Assembly: GCA_017462485.1 (NCBI GenBank)
Contig: JAFTRA010000008.1
Location: forward strand, 1-64,000
Length of the DNA: 64,000 nucleotides
From: Clostridia bacterium
Lineage (GTDB): Bacteria; Bacillota; Clostridia; Oscillospirales; CAG-272
Reading direction: 5' to 3'
The notes under the pieces were generated by a model. That model ran no database searches. It was not told where the DNA came from and saw only the letters and a program-made list of their open reading frames with translations. Position numbers and translations under genes: made by a program. This document shows positions 28,356-37,309 of this stretch, in pieces (the stretch's first letter is position 1; the number at the start of each line of letters is the position of its first letter).

Positions 28356-29441
28356 ATGCCAAGAACGACGAAACATTACGTTACATTTGACAGGAGAAAA
28401 AGAGACAAGCTGGAAGCTTTGTATAATGCAAACGTACCCGTAAAGATTATAGCTGACGAGCTTGGATATTCATTTCAAGCTATTTATCATGAATTAAAAC
28501 ACGGCTATTATATGCACCGTAATTCTGATTGGACGGAAACAAAGAAGTACAGCGCAGATAAAGCGCAATTATCTGCAGATATAAATGCAACGGCAAAGGG
28601 TGCGCCTATAAAGCTTGGTAAGGATAAAGAATTTGCAAGCTTTGTTGAAGATATGGTTCTCAAGGGGTATTCTCCCGGAGCTATTCTTTTGTATATTAAA
28701 GAACATGGCTTGCAATTTAAAACAAAGGTTTGCAGAGTAACACTCTATTCTTACATAGATAAAGGTGTTTTTCTCCGCATAAGCAATAAAAATTTGCTTC
28801 GTAAGGGAGAACGTAAAAAGAAAACAACTCAAGAGAAGCATCCAAAGAAGCTTCCGAACGTGGAGCACTCAATAGAAAAACGCACGCCCGAAATTAACGA
28901 GCGTACGTCTTTTGGTCATTGGGAGGGTGATACGGTTGTTGGAAAAAGAAAAAAAGGTGAGACTCTCCTTGTTTTCACGGAAAGGCTCACCCGAATGGAA
29001 ATAATATTTAAATCGTTTAATAAGACTGCAGCAAGCACAGTTTATGCGCTTAACCGTCTTGAGCGTAAGCTTGGAAGCTCAAATTTCCGCAAAATTTTCA
29101 AGAGCATAACTTTTGACAATGGCACCGAGTTCTGCGATACCGAGGGTATGGAGACATCTCCATACACGAAGAAGCGCAGAACGACGGTGTACTATTGTCA
29201 TCCGTATTGCTCGTCCGAACGAGGATCAAACGAGAACCAAAACGGATTTATACGACGTTTTATCCCGAAGGGCACCGCAATTTCGGACTACAGTAACGCA
29301 TACATACAATACGTGCAAAACTTCATTAATGACTATCCAAGAACCATCTTTAACGGTGAAAATAGCACCAAACGCTTCACAACAGAGCTTAAAAAACTGA
29401 ATATAGAAAATTTTTTAATGAAAATTCAAAAGATATCTTGA
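28356..29441 (+). CDS. IS30-family transposase
   Basis: A 361-aa DDE transposase. The N-terminus has a helix-turn-helix (VPVKIIADELGYSFQAIYHELKHG). The catalytic core shows HWEGDTVVGKRKKGE (first Asp), ITFDNGTEF (second Asp), and SSERGSNENQNGFIRRFIPKG (Glu), which are the diagnostic IS30 segments. It appears intact. Typical IS30 terminal inverted repeats are not obvious close to the gene. The transposase may therefore serve the whole 18.9-kb element rather than a nested insertion sequence (inference), as in filamentous phages that integrate with an IS30-type enzyme. AAGGAG precedes the ATG. Confidence 0.92.
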   Translation: MPRTTKHYVTFDRRKRDKLEALYNANVPVKIIADELGYSFQAIYHELKHGYYMHRNSDWTETKKYSADKAQLSADINATAKGAPIKLGKDKEFASFVEDMVLKGYSPGAILLYIKEHGLQFKTKVCRVTLYSYIDKGVFLRISNKNLLRKGERKKKTTQEKHPKKLPNVEHSIEKRTPEINERTSFGHWEGDTVVGKRKKGETLLVFTERLTRMEIIFKSFNKTAASTVYALNRLERKLGSSNFRKIFKSITFDNGTEFCDTEGMETSPYTKKRRTTVYYCHPYCSSERGSNENQNGFIRRFIPKGTAISDYSNAYIQYVQNFINDYPRTIFNGENSTKRFTTELKKLNIENFLMKIQKIS

Positions 29442-29449
29442 CAAACGCG

Positions 29450-29464
29450 GAAAAATGGAAAAAT
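29450..29464. repeat. candidate right attachment/target repeat
   Basis: GAAAAATGGAAAAAT, identical to 10549-10563, beginning 9 nt after the transposase stop codon. Confidence 0.45.
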
Positions 29465-29500
29465 ATTCATATTATTCGGGTATATATTCATTTTGAAAAT

Positions 29501-29869
29501 ATGAGCATAGCGCGACCGCATAGCAAATCTTTAAAAAGACTGAGTCTCTTAAAGCGGTATGTAAATTGTACTTTTTGCCTTGAAAAAGAGAATCTTGCCG
29601 AAAAAACCATAAAAAAACAAAGATTTGACCGTTACGGTACAAATCTCTGGCAGCTAAAGAAAAAATGGCGAATTATGATATGTATTAAAGTTTTAAAAAA
29701 TTATGTTAAGAATACGACAAGCTTTTACCTTTGTTTCGTTTTATCTGCCGGGTTAAAGATATTCTTCGCACTTTTTTATTTGAAAATAATTATTTTTGTC
29801 ACTTCCTGCGTTATCTTAACGTTCTGTCTTGTTGAGTTTTTTATGCAGAGAAGATATAATCATATATAA
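29501..29869 (+). CDS. doubtful frame with C-terminal membrane segment
   Basis: A 122-codon frame without a ribosome site lies between the element end and the large surface protein gene. The C-terminal third is hydrophobic (FYLCFVLSAGLKIFFALFYL and more). The N-terminal part is basic and low in information. The promoter of the next gene lies within its end. It may be a remnant of a gene disrupted when the element inserted, or not a gene at all. Confidence 0.25.
   Translation: MSIARPHSKSLKRLSLLKRYVNCTFCLEKENLAEKTIKKQRFDRYGTNLWQLKKKWRIMICIKVLKNYVKNTTSFYLCFVLSAGLKIFFALFYLKIIIFVTSCVILTFCLVEFFMQRRYNHI
29832..29860 (+). promoter_or_regulatory. promoter of the 1572-aa surface protein gene
   Basis: TTGAGT, 17 bp, TATAAT, about 38 nt before the start codon. 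Confidence 0.65.
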
Positions 29870-29898
29870 AAATCGAAAGTTCAAATAAGGAGTTAGAA

Positions 29899-32800
29899 AT
29901 GAAAATGAAAACTAAAATATCGCTGATAAGCTTTTTCTTTGCGGTACTCGTATTGTTTGCGGTGATTCTCTCTATATCACCCATCTCCGTGGGCGACGTT
30001 ACGGAAGAATACGTAAAGAATCAGTGCTCGGAAGAAGAAATCAAATTTGAGGAAGCTCTCACTCAAGAGGAAAATTTTGTATTTTCTCTTACCTCGGCTG
30101 AGGTTGCAAGCTCATACATAATTGAGATGCGCTCGTCGGGGTACGTCGCCACTATCGGCGAAAGTGAAATTTCAAATTCCGACCTCGGCGCTCTTATAGC
30201 CGAGATAGAGGATGACGGTGGAGTCTTATCCTTCAATGCCGTCGAATACTCGGGAAGCATAACCTTAACCAAAAGCGTTACTCTTACGGGCGACTTGAGT
30301 ATGTCGTGTGGGAATCTAAACCTTTACGGCGGCACGGTAACTTTATCTGATATTAATCTTTTTATCGACGGTGGAAGTGTTAAGGTAAAATCGGGTAAGT
30401 GTCTCGCGGAGTCGGGTATTGTTCGTACTCATTCAAAATCCGCATTCGTCCTTGACGGAGTATCAAGCTCATCGCTTGTGGCTTCGGGAGCGGAAATATA
30501 CGCCGATGCAACGGGAGCTGCCGTTTTATGCTCTATGGGAAGCGTCGTCGTTACCTCGGGAAAAATCATAAACGACTACGGTCCCGCTATTGAAAATTAC
30601 GGAACGCTCTATCTTTCGGGAGAGCCTATAATCTCGGGCTTCTCCTTTGACACCGTGACGGACAACCCCATATACCTTTCGTATAAGGAAAATCCTTTTT
30701 TGTCGAATATAAGCGTTATGTATAAATCCCAATTTCTTAACGGTAGCTTCACCGTTGTATGCCATAACGCAAGTAAAGAAAGTATAGAGCGTATTTCTCT
30801 TTTTGACGTATGCGGTGATAGAATAGATATAACCTATTTTGCCTCAAGTGAATATTCCGATGAGAAAAACGTTATTGCGGTAATCAAGACGAATAGAGTT
30901 AAATTTTACGTTGGAAATCTTCTTTTGTCAACCGATGAGTTTTTATCCGGCGAGGCAGTGAATGCGCCCGCTTCGCCAACGAAAGACGGCTATTCCTTTA
31001 TCGGCTGGTATAAGGATACCGCCTTTTCCGAGCCTTATATTTTCGGTGAGCCCGAGTGCTCCGATTTCTCGCTTTACGCAAAATTCACCCTGACTCCGCC
31101 CGAGTTCGTAATATCCTCAAAAGCCTTCGTTTACGACGGTGAAATTCATACCCTTACCTTTGATAAAATTAGCCACCCGCTCGCGAATAACGGTGATTTT
31201 AGCTTTGTTTGGTATAAGAATTCTTTACCTCTTTCAAATAGCTCATCAAGTCTTAATTTGATTAATGTCAGCGACTCGGGAGAGTATTTTTGTAAACTAA
31301 CATTTGCATATTGTGGTGATTTCGTAACGGTAGAGACTCCAAAGATAACGGTGGACATTGATAAAAGGAGCGTCGAAAAGCCCGCTGGTGTTAGTGAATA
31401 TTACACGGGAAATCCGATTTATCCAAGCGTTGAGGAATCTGTGCTTTATATATCGAACAGCTTTCCCGAAACAAACGTCGGAAAGTATCCCGTAACACTG
31501 ACTCTTACCGATTTTGATAATTATAGGTGGAGTGACAGTGAGAGCGAAATAACCACGGTAACCTTTGAAATTTTGCAGGCTGAAAACCTATTTTTAACCT
31601 CACCTCTCGTGGATAAGACGTACGAGGGAGGAGAAATCAAGGTTAGCGTGTCGGTAAAATTCGGAGAGCCGAAAATCCGCTATTCTGTCGACGGTGAGAA
31701 TTGGGCTGAAAGCGCCCCGAGCGCTCCGGGTAATTACTATTTGAAGGCGGAGGTCGAGGAAACGGAGAACTATACCGCTCTTTCCTCGGGCGCGATAGCC
31801 TTTGAAATTTTAAAAGAAATCTGCATTGGAATAAAGATAGATAAGTACCCGGATAAAACCGAATACCGAGCGTTTGAGAAGCTCGTGCTTGACGGCGCTG
31901 AATTTACGGTGACTTACAATAGCGGAAGAAGTGAAAAAATAGATAACTCCTTGGTTACCGCCTGTTATAGCGGTGGCGAGTATTTCCTTGTATCCGATAG
32001 CTCGGTGAGTATAATCTACGGTGAAGCCTCGGTGCCTCTTGCGGTAAAGATAAGCCTTGCACAGTACGATATAAGCAGTGTTATATTTGAAGATACGAGC
32101 TGCGTTTACGACGGAAAAAGGCACACTATATCCCCAAGATTTGATATTACCGGCATTGACGGAATACCTCTTACGTATAAGGTAACGGGCGGCGGTATAA
32201 ATGCGGGAGTCTATGACGTAACGCTCACGTTCTATACAGAAAGCATAAATTACGCTCCTCCGTCGCCTATAACGAAAAGCCTCCGTATCTCGCCTATGCC
32301 GCTTAACGTTGAGTATGGAAATACCGAATTCGTCTATGACGGAAATGCGAAAATTCCTACCGCAACGATAGTTAATGCGCAGGGACTTCCCATATCGCTT
32401 ACGCTTTCGGGAGCCGCGACCGATGCGGGAGTGTACGTTGCGAGGGCTATCCTCTCGGACTCGAATTATACGCTTAATAACACAAGCGTCGAGTTTAAGA
32501 TACTGAAAGCAGACCTTGATTTTTCCACTCTTAAATGGAGTGCCGATTCCTTTGTGTATAACGGAGAAGAGCAAACGGTAAGCGTCACGGGGTTGCCGTC
32601 CGCAGTAACGCTCGTAGGTTATGCCGATTCCACGTTTTCCGAGGTAGGAGAATACGTTACCGAAATAACCATATCCTATGACGAGAAGAATTATAATACC
32701 CCGGACAAAATAACGCATAAATGGAGGATTATTCCCGCAGATTACGTATTCTCGGATTTCGGCTTCGTTGATTCGGAATTCATCTATGACGGACTCGAGC

Positions 32801-34617
32801 ATTATCCGAATTCGTTTGGAAGTATCCCAAAAGGTCTTGACGGAAGCTCCCCCACGTATAGATTCTCGTCCTCGGTAACCCACGTGAGCGAGGGACGTGT
32901 CAAGGTCACGGTGAGCTTCACCTCGGGCAGTAAAAACTATAATACTCCCGCTGATATAGAGGTGTTTGTAAGGATTTTACCAAAACGTGTAAACGTTATT
33001 TGGAGTGCCGTAGGCTTCGTTTATGACGGAAATGAGCATTTGCCGATAGCGGAATCCGACGATTGCGAAATCGAGATTTTCGGCGCGGCAACCGATGCGG
33101 GTGAGTACGTAGCCGAGGCGGTATCAAAAAATACCGACTACGAAATAATAAATTCAAAAATCGTCTATACCATAGCAAAAGCCGAAAACGAATGGCTTAA
33201 AGCTCCAACCGTTCCCACTTGCTACGAGGGACGAGAGCCGGAACCTTACGCAAAGGCAAAATCGGGTGTGCCGGAGTTCAGATATTTTTCGGATAAGGAG
33301 CTTAAAAATCCCATATCAGCGCCAAAAAACAAGGGCGTGTATTACGTTATCGGCTACGTTTCCGAAAGTAAAAACTATCTGTCACTTTCATCGGCACCCG
33401 TCGAGCTTTCAATTTTAGAAATTCTGCCGATTTCACTGAACGTCGATTTTTCGGGTATAACCCCGATTGCAACTATGGATATCCGCTCTCAAAATATCAA
33501 AGCGTATTATCTTAATAACGACGGAAGCGTAACGCCTATCGAAATCTCGGAGCTTTCGGTAACCTATGAAAACGGAGAGCTTCTTTCGGCAAAGGATAAG
33601 AAAATAATATTCTCCTATGGAGATTTCTCTGCAGAGTATGAAATAAGCGTTTCAAAAATGCCCGTGGAGCTTCCCGAAATTCCTTTTACCGTATATAGCG
33701 GAGAAGCAAAAATGCCTGCTTTTGCTGAAAGCCCTTTATACAAAACAGACTTTTCTGCCGTTCGTGACTCTGGCGTATATACCGTGAGATTTTATCTTAC
33801 CGACCCAGAAAATTATGAGTTCAAGGGCGGAATATGCGAGAGACGCTTTGAGATAAAAAAAGCTCCTCTGACGCTCGAGGTCACGAAAAAGGGCGACGGC
33901 TACGAAATCGTCTCGGGAGAAATATTCGGACTCGACGAGCTTTATGAGGAATATTATACCGATAACGGATACGTCTATATAAGAGTAGAGAATCCCAATT
34001 ACGAGGTAAGCGTTATTCCGAGTGAGTCCCGTGAGGGCGCAAGGTACGTCTGGATAGTATTCCTTATAGCTCTTCTTTTGGTTTTGCTTGCTCTCCTTTC
34101 GTATATAATAGTCACCGAAAGAGTGCGTATTATTGCGTTTGCAGGGCTTGCAAGAGAGAAATTTACCGCTATAATAAGGAAAAATCCCGACGAAAAAACA
34201 GCTCCGACGGAAGAAATATCAAAAAGCGCCGAGGAAGACGTGCAGCTTGAAACTCTTCTTGCGGTTGATGAGCTTCACGCAAACAATCTTATATCCGATT
34301 CACTCGCCAAAAATCTGGTAACCGAATCCGAAATCAGCGTGGAAACAAACGGAAAGCGCCGCGCTATCGTGAATCTTGATACGATTTCCGAGGCCTTTTC
34401 TGCAGGAGATAAGGTCGATATAAACGATATGAAAAGAAAGGGAATAGTTCCCGAGGACGCAAAAAGCGTCAAGGTGCTTGCGCGCGGAATCATAGATAAG
34501 CCTATCCATATTCTCGCCAATTCCTTTAGTCTTTCTGCCGTAAAAATGATAGCCTTGACGGGTGGAAGCGCCAAACGTGTGCATACCTCTCGCAAAAAAA
34601 CGGATAATTTGTCATAA
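29899..34617 (+). CDS. giant cell-surface protein with InlB-type and MBG/YDG-type repeats and a uL15-like cytoplasmic tail
   Basis: A 1572-aa protein. It has an N-terminal signal segment (LISFFFAVLVLFAVILSIS) and a first region that may be beta-helical. An InlB B-repeat follows near 340-400 (SPTKDGYSFIGWYKDTAF). Then come about seven MBG/YDG-like repeats, each opening with F-x-Y-(D/N)-G-x-x-H/E (FVYDGEIHTL, CVYDGKRHTI, FVYDGNAKIP, FVYNGEEQTV, FIYDGLEHYP, FVYDGNEHLP). One membrane span sits near 1385-1405 (IVFLIALLLVLLALLSYIIV). The last 90 residues (AIVNLDTISEAFSAGDKV then VKVLARGIIDKPIHILANSF) follow the C-terminal pattern of ribosomal protein uL15. AAGGAG precedes the ATG. Probably an adhesin or wall-binding scaffold. 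The inner tail's role is unknown. Confidence 0.8.
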   Translation: MKMKTKISLISFFFAVLVLFAVILSISPISVGDVTEEYVKNQCSEEEIKFEEALTQEENFVFSLTSAEVASSYIIEMRSSGYVATIGESEISNSDLGALIAEIEDDGGVLSFNAVEYSGSITLTKSVTLTGDLSMSCGNLNLYGGTVTLSDINLFIDGGSVKVKSGKCLAESGIVRTHSKSAFVLDGVSSSSLVASGAEIYADATGAAVLCSMGSVVVTSGKIINDYGPAIENYGTLYLSGEPIISGFSFDTVTDNPIYLSYKENPFLSNISVMYKSQFLNGSFTVVCHNASKESIERISLFDVCGDRIDITYFASSEYSDEKNVIAVIKTNRVKFYVGNLLLSTDEFLSGEAVNAPASPTKDGYSFIGWYKDTAFSEPYIFGEPECSDFSLYAKFTLTPPEFVISSKAFVYDGEIHTLTFDKISHPLANNGDFSFVWYKNSLPLSNSSSSLNLINVSDSGEYFCKLTFAYCGDFVTVETPKITVDIDKRSVEKPAGVSEYYTGNPIYPSVEESVLYISNSFPETNVGKYPVTLTLTDFDNYRWSDSESEITTVTFEILQAENLFLTSPLVDKTYEGGEIKVSVSVKFGEPKIRYSVDGENWAESAPSAPGNYYLKAEVEETENYTALSSGAIAFEILKEICIGIKIDKYPDKTEYRAFEKLVLDGAEFTVTYNSGRSEKIDNSLVTACYSGGEYFLVSDSSVSIIYGEASVPLAVKISLAQYDISSVIFEDTSCVYDGKRHTISPRFDITGIDGIPLTYKVTGGGINAGVYDVTLTFYTESINYAPPSPITKSLRISPMPLNVEYGNTEFVYDGNAKIPTATIVNAQGLPISLTLSGAATDAGVYVARAILSDSNYTLNNTSVEFKILKADLDFSTLKWSADSFVYNGEEQTVSVTGLPSAVTLVGYADSTFSEVGEYVTEITISYDEKNYNTPDKITHKWRIIPADYVFSDFGFVDSEFIYDGLEHYPNSFGSIPKGLDGSSPTYRFSSSVTHVSEGRVKVTVSFTSGSKNYNTPADIEVFVRILPKRVNVIWSAVGFVYDGNEHLPIAESDDCEIEIFGAATDAGEYVAEAVSKNTDYEIINSKIVYTIAKAENEWLKAPTVPTCYEGREPEPYAKAKSGVPEFRYFSDKELKNPISAPKNKGVYYVIGYVSESKNYLSLSSAPVELSILEILPISLNVDFSGITPIATMDIRSQNIKAYYLNNDGSVTPIEISELSVTYENGELLSAKDKKIIFSYGDFSAEYEISVSKMPVELPEIPFTVYSGEAKMPAFAESPLYKTDFSAVRDSGVYTVRFYLTDPENYEFKGGICERRFEIKKAPLTLEVTKKGDGYEIVSGEIFGLDELYEEYYTDNGYVYIRVENPNYEVSVIPSESREGARYVWIVFLIALLLVLLALLSYIIVTERVRIIAFAGLAREKFTAIIRKNPDEKTAPTEEISKSAEEDVQLETLLAVDELHANNLISDSLAKNLVTESEISVETNGKRRAIVNLDTISEAFSAGDKVDINDMKRKGIVPEDAKSVKVLARGIIDKPIHILANSFSLSAVKMIALTGGSAKRVHTSRKKTDNLS

Positions 34618-34621
34618 ACGC

Positions 34622-34650
34622 TTGAAAAACAAAATATTTTGTGTTAAAAT
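34622..34650 (+). promoter_or_regulatory. promoter of the ECF S-component gene
   Basis: TTGAAA, 17 bp, TAAAAT. The same hexamer pair and spacing recur before the DUF1846 gene. Confidence 0.55.
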
Positions 34651-34684
34651 AACAGTATAAATATTTTACGGTGTGAGGTTGATT

Positions 34685-35275
34685 ATGACTAAAACAAAGG
34701 TAGACGTAGCTAAAATCACCTATGCCGCGCTCTTCACTTCAATTGTTGTGGTGTTGCAGTATATGGGCGGATTTATAAAGTTCGGACTCTTTTCCGTGTC
34801 ACTCGTGCTTGTTCCGATAGTTATCGGTGCGGCTCTGTGCGGTAAGCTTACGGGCGCTTGGCTTGGCTTCGTGTTCTCAATTATGGTATTTATAACGGGA
34901 GATGCGGCTTTCTTTTTAAGCCTTAACGTTCCCGGCACTATTATAACCGTTTTGGTTAAGGGAACCGTGGCGGGCTTGCTTGCGGGAATAGTATATGAGC
35001 TTCTTGAAAGAATTAACCGTTACCTTGCGGTAATTGCGGCGGCTGTCGTTTGCCCGGTTGTCAATACGGGAATCTTCCTTATCGGATGCAGACTCTTCTT
35101 CTTTGATGCGGTTAAGGATTGGGCGGCACTTGAGGGCGTCTCCGCGGGAGTATATATGATAGTATTCCTCGTCGGCTTCAACTTCGTGTTCGAGCTTCTT
35201 TTCAACCTCGTTTTAGCGCCGGTTGCGGTAAGACTTATAGATATGAAGAATCCATCTAAAAAGGAAGCGAAATAA
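34685..35275 (+). CDS. ECF transporter S component
   Basis: A 196-aa integral membrane protein with six hydrophobic segments and the ECF S-component start: an N-terminal helix with AALFTSIVVVLQYM, then FSVSLVLVPIVIGAALCGKLTGAWLG. That resembles substrate-binding subunits for vitamins such as riboflavin or other small molecules. It would pair with EcfA/A'/T encoded elsewhere. Substrate cannot be named: no riboswitch is seen in its roughly 35-nt leader. The ATG chosen has GAGG 7 nt upstream, and an ATG four codons earlier overlaps that site. A terminator follows the gene. Confidence 0.8.
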   Translation: MTKTKVDVAKITYAALFTSIVVVLQYMGGFIKFGLFSVSLVLVPIVIGAALCGKLTGAWLGFVFSIMVFITGDAAFFLSLNVPGTIITVLVKGTVAGLLAGIVYELLERINRYLAVIAAAVVCPVVNTGIFLIGCRLFFFDAVKDWAALEGVSAGVYMIVFLVGFNFVFELLFNLVLAPVAVRLIDMKNPSKKEAK

Positions 35276-35285
35276 ATAAAGTAAA

Positions 35286-35348
35286 GAGGTCAGCTTGATT
35301 TAGAGCAGAAAATTTGTTCTCTTGCCTAAATAAAGCGACCTCATTTTT
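35286..35348 (+). terminator. terminator after the ECF gene
   Basis: GAGGTC...GCTT pairs with AAGC...GACCTC and is followed by ATTTTT. Confidence 0.6.
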
Positions 35349-35379
35349 ATAGTATTGTGCGTTAAGGTGGCAACGATTT

Positions 35380-36069
35380 ATGTCAAATTTCCCTAAAATA
35401 ATCTACAAAGACAGAAACGTAATAGTAATAAATAAGCCGGTAGGTATGCCCTCGCAGTCAGACCCCACGGGTGATACAGACGCTATGAGCGCTACCTCTG
35501 AGCTTCTTTCGGGTATGGGGGAGATCCCGTCTCTTTGGCTCGTTCATAGGCTTGACAGAACGGTGGGCGGACTTATCGCCTTTGCGAGAAACAAGAAAGC
35601 CGCTGCGGAGCTTTCAAAGCTCGTAGCCGACTCGGGAATGAATAAAAAATACCTCGCCGTGTGTCACGGAGAGGCAAAGTGCGGCGAGTACGTAGACCTC
35701 TTGTTTAAGGATAGCGCAACGAATAAAGCCTATATCGTTAAAACCGCAAGACGAGGCGCAAAGGAAGCAAGACTTTCGGTAGAAAGACTTGACACGTCTG
35801 ACGGTAAAAGCCTTTTATCAATAGAGCTTTATACGGGCAGATTTCATCAGATAAGAGCGCAGCTCTCTGCGAGAGGGAACTCTCTTGTCGGAGATAAGAA
35901 GTACGGCAGCCGCGATGAAGTAAGACGTACACCGTCTCTCTTTGCATATAAGCTCTCTTTTCTTCTTTTTGGCAAGAAAATCACAGTCTGTGACTTGCCG
36001 AATACCGAAGAGTATCCTTGGAATGTTTTTTCAAAGGAACAATACATAAAGGCGACCAAAAGCGAATAG
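35380..36069 (+). CDS. RluA-family pseudouridine synthase
   Basis: A 229-aa enzyme converting uridine to pseudouridine in rRNA or tRNA. The catalytic segment LVHRLDRTVGGLIAFARN carries the invariant HRLD Asp near residue 60. The C-terminal GRFHQIRAQL and GDKKYG segments are diagnostic. There is no S4 domain, so it is the short RluA type whose target is not predictable. AAGGTGG precedes the ATG. It is followed 28 nt later by the alanyl-tRNA editing gene, perhaps in one transcript. Confidence 0.9.
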   Translation: MSNFPKIIYKDRNVIVINKPVGMPSQSDPTGDTDAMSATSELLSGMGEIPSLWLVHRLDRTVGGLIAFARNKKAAAELSKLVADSGMNKKYLAVCHGEAKCGEYVDLLFKDSATNKAYIVKTARRGAKEARLSVERLDTSDGKSLLSIELYTGRFHQIRAQLSARGNSLVGDKKYGSRDEVRRTPSLFAYKLSFLLFGKKITVCDLPNTEEYPWNVFSKEQYIKATKSE

Positions 36070-36097
36070 AAGAACGTATAAAGGTGATTTTAAGCAA

Positions 36098-37249
36098 ATG
36101 AAAATGACTGAAAAGCTTTATTATAAAGATGCATACTTAAAGGAATTTACCGCCCTCGTAATTTCCTGTGATTTGACCGATGTAGGTTATGATATTGTTC
36201 TTGATAAAACTGCGTTTTTCCCCGAGGAGGGCGGTCAGTATTCCGATAAGGGATATATCGAGGAAAGTGAAGTTTTTGACGTTAGGGAAGTAGATGAAAT
36301 AATTCACCACTATGCAAAGAAGGCAGTAAATGTAAACGAAAGTGTTCATTGTAGCATAGATTTTGACGAAAGATTCGATAAAATGCAGCAGCATACAGCC
36401 GAGCATATGATATCAGGATTTTTCCATAAGCTTTACGGAATCGAGAATACAGGCTTTCACCTCGGAGCCGTTGATGTCACTCTTGATACCTCGAAGCCGG
36501 TAACGGCAGAGCAGCTCGCATACGTCGAGGGCCTTGTAAATATTGCGGTTACGAGAAATATAAAAATTGAAACGCTTTTCCCGAAAAGCGAGGAGCTTTC
36601 AGCGCTTGAATACCGCTCGAAGCTTGACCTTACCGAAAACGTCAGAATCGTTAATATAGGAGACGTTGACTCCTGCGCCTGCTGCGCTCCGCACGTAAGC
36701 TTTACGGGGGAGGTCGGAATGGTGAAATTCGTCGATGCCGTCAAGCATAAGGGTGGTTCGAGAATCCGTATGCTCGCAGGTAAAAGAGCGTATGAGTACG
36801 TAGCAAAAATTATGAGAGAAGCGGCAGGTGTTTCCGTGCTTTTGTCGTCACCCCAGAGCGAAATATCGGGCGAGGTCAAAAAGCTCCTTGAGGCAAAGCT
36901 TGAGCTTGAGTATTCTTTAAAGCAAAAGGGAATTGCGATGGCTGAAATGCAGGCAGAGGCGATAGCCGAAAGCGATAGCGACGTTGTCGTATATAATCCC
37001 GCATTTGATATGGACGCGATGAGGGCTTTCGTCAATAAAGCATCGTCGAAGATTGGCGGTACTATCGTTGCTCTCTCGGGTGAGGACGGCGCATATAAAT
37101 ATATCCTCTATTCGAAAAGTGACGATTTTCAGGGAATCGTAAAGGAAGCGAACTCCGCCCTTTCCGGCAGAGGCGGTGGCAGAGCGCCTATGGCTAGCGG
37201 AACGTTTTCCAAAACGCTTTCTGAAATAGAAAATTATTTCAAAAAATAA
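36098..37249 (+). CDS. AlaX-like alanyl-tRNA editing protein with DHHA1 domain
   Basis: A 383-aa protein related to the editing half of alanyl-tRNA synthetase. It hydrolyses mischarged Ser- or Gly-tRNA(Ala). It has FFPEEGGQYSDKG near 42, the zinc pair in QQHTAEHMISG (HxxxH) near 95, and CACCAPH near 203 supplying Cys and His ligands. A DHHA1-like C-terminus ends in SGRGGGRAPMASG. The aminoacylation domain is absent, so it acts in trans. The length fits the long AlaX-L form. Confidence 0.9.
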   Translation: MKMTEKLYYKDAYLKEFTALVISCDLTDVGYDIVLDKTAFFPEEGGQYSDKGYIEESEVFDVREVDEIIHHYAKKAVNVNESVHCSIDFDERFDKMQQHTAEHMISGFFHKLYGIENTGFHLGAVDVTLDTSKPVTAEQLAYVEGLVNIAVTRNIKIETLFPKSEELSALEYRSKLDLTENVRIVNIGDVDSCACCAPHVSFTGEVGMVKFVDAVKHKGGSRIRMLAGKRAYEYVAKIMREAAGVSVLLSSPQSEISGEVKKLLEAKLELEYSLKQKGIAMAEMQAEAIAESDSDVVVYNPAFDMDAMRAFVNKASSKIGGTIVALSGEDGAYKYILYSKSDDFQGIVKEANSALSGRGGGRAPMASGTFSKTLSEIENYFKK

Positions 37250-37254
37250 AAAGC

Positions 37255-37273
37255 CCGACTCGTTTTGAGTCGG
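37255..37273 (+). terminator. terminator between convergent genes
   Basis: CCGACTC-gtttt-GAGTCGG. A/T-rich flanks on both sides suggest use by the convergent dCMP deaminase gene as well. Confidence 0.6.
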
Positions 37274-37309
37274 ACTCTTAAAATACAAAATATAGGATTT
37301 GAAGAGCAG

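Larger units (their letters stand above)
10549..29464. mobile_element. integrated inovirus-like element with CRESS-type Rep and IS30 transposase
   Basis: The block is bounded by identical copies of GAAAAATGGAAAAAT. It has a phage or plasmid-like gene order: SSB-like, zinc protein, iteron/stem-loop origin, HUH-SF3 Rep, a run of small single-span membrane proteins, basic proteins, large secreted protein, and a membrane P-loop ATPase placed as Zot/pI is in filamentous phages. A minus-strand accessory block and an IS30 transposase follow. There is no terminase, portal, tail, relaxase or VirB4 gene, which argues against a tailed phage or a conjugative element. The inovirus reading rests on gene order and protein topology, not on a database match. 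Inoviruses and plectroviruses carrying IS30-type transposases are known, for example in Spiroplasma. Confidence 0.6.

Noticed and set aside
28000..29464. IS30 as a simple nested insertion sequence
   Set aside because: No matching terminal inverted repeats could be found close to the transposase gene. The possibility remains open but is not supported.
29438..29506. Outward promoter or circle-junction promoter at the right end (TTGACA at 29438)
   Set aside because: On joining to the left end the distance to the next TATAAT (10572) is 29 bp, too long for a promoter.
31810..32883. 357-codon minus-strand frame inside the giant surface protein gene
   Set aside because: Arg/Tyr-rich antisense of a repetitive gene. 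Repeats create long open shadows.
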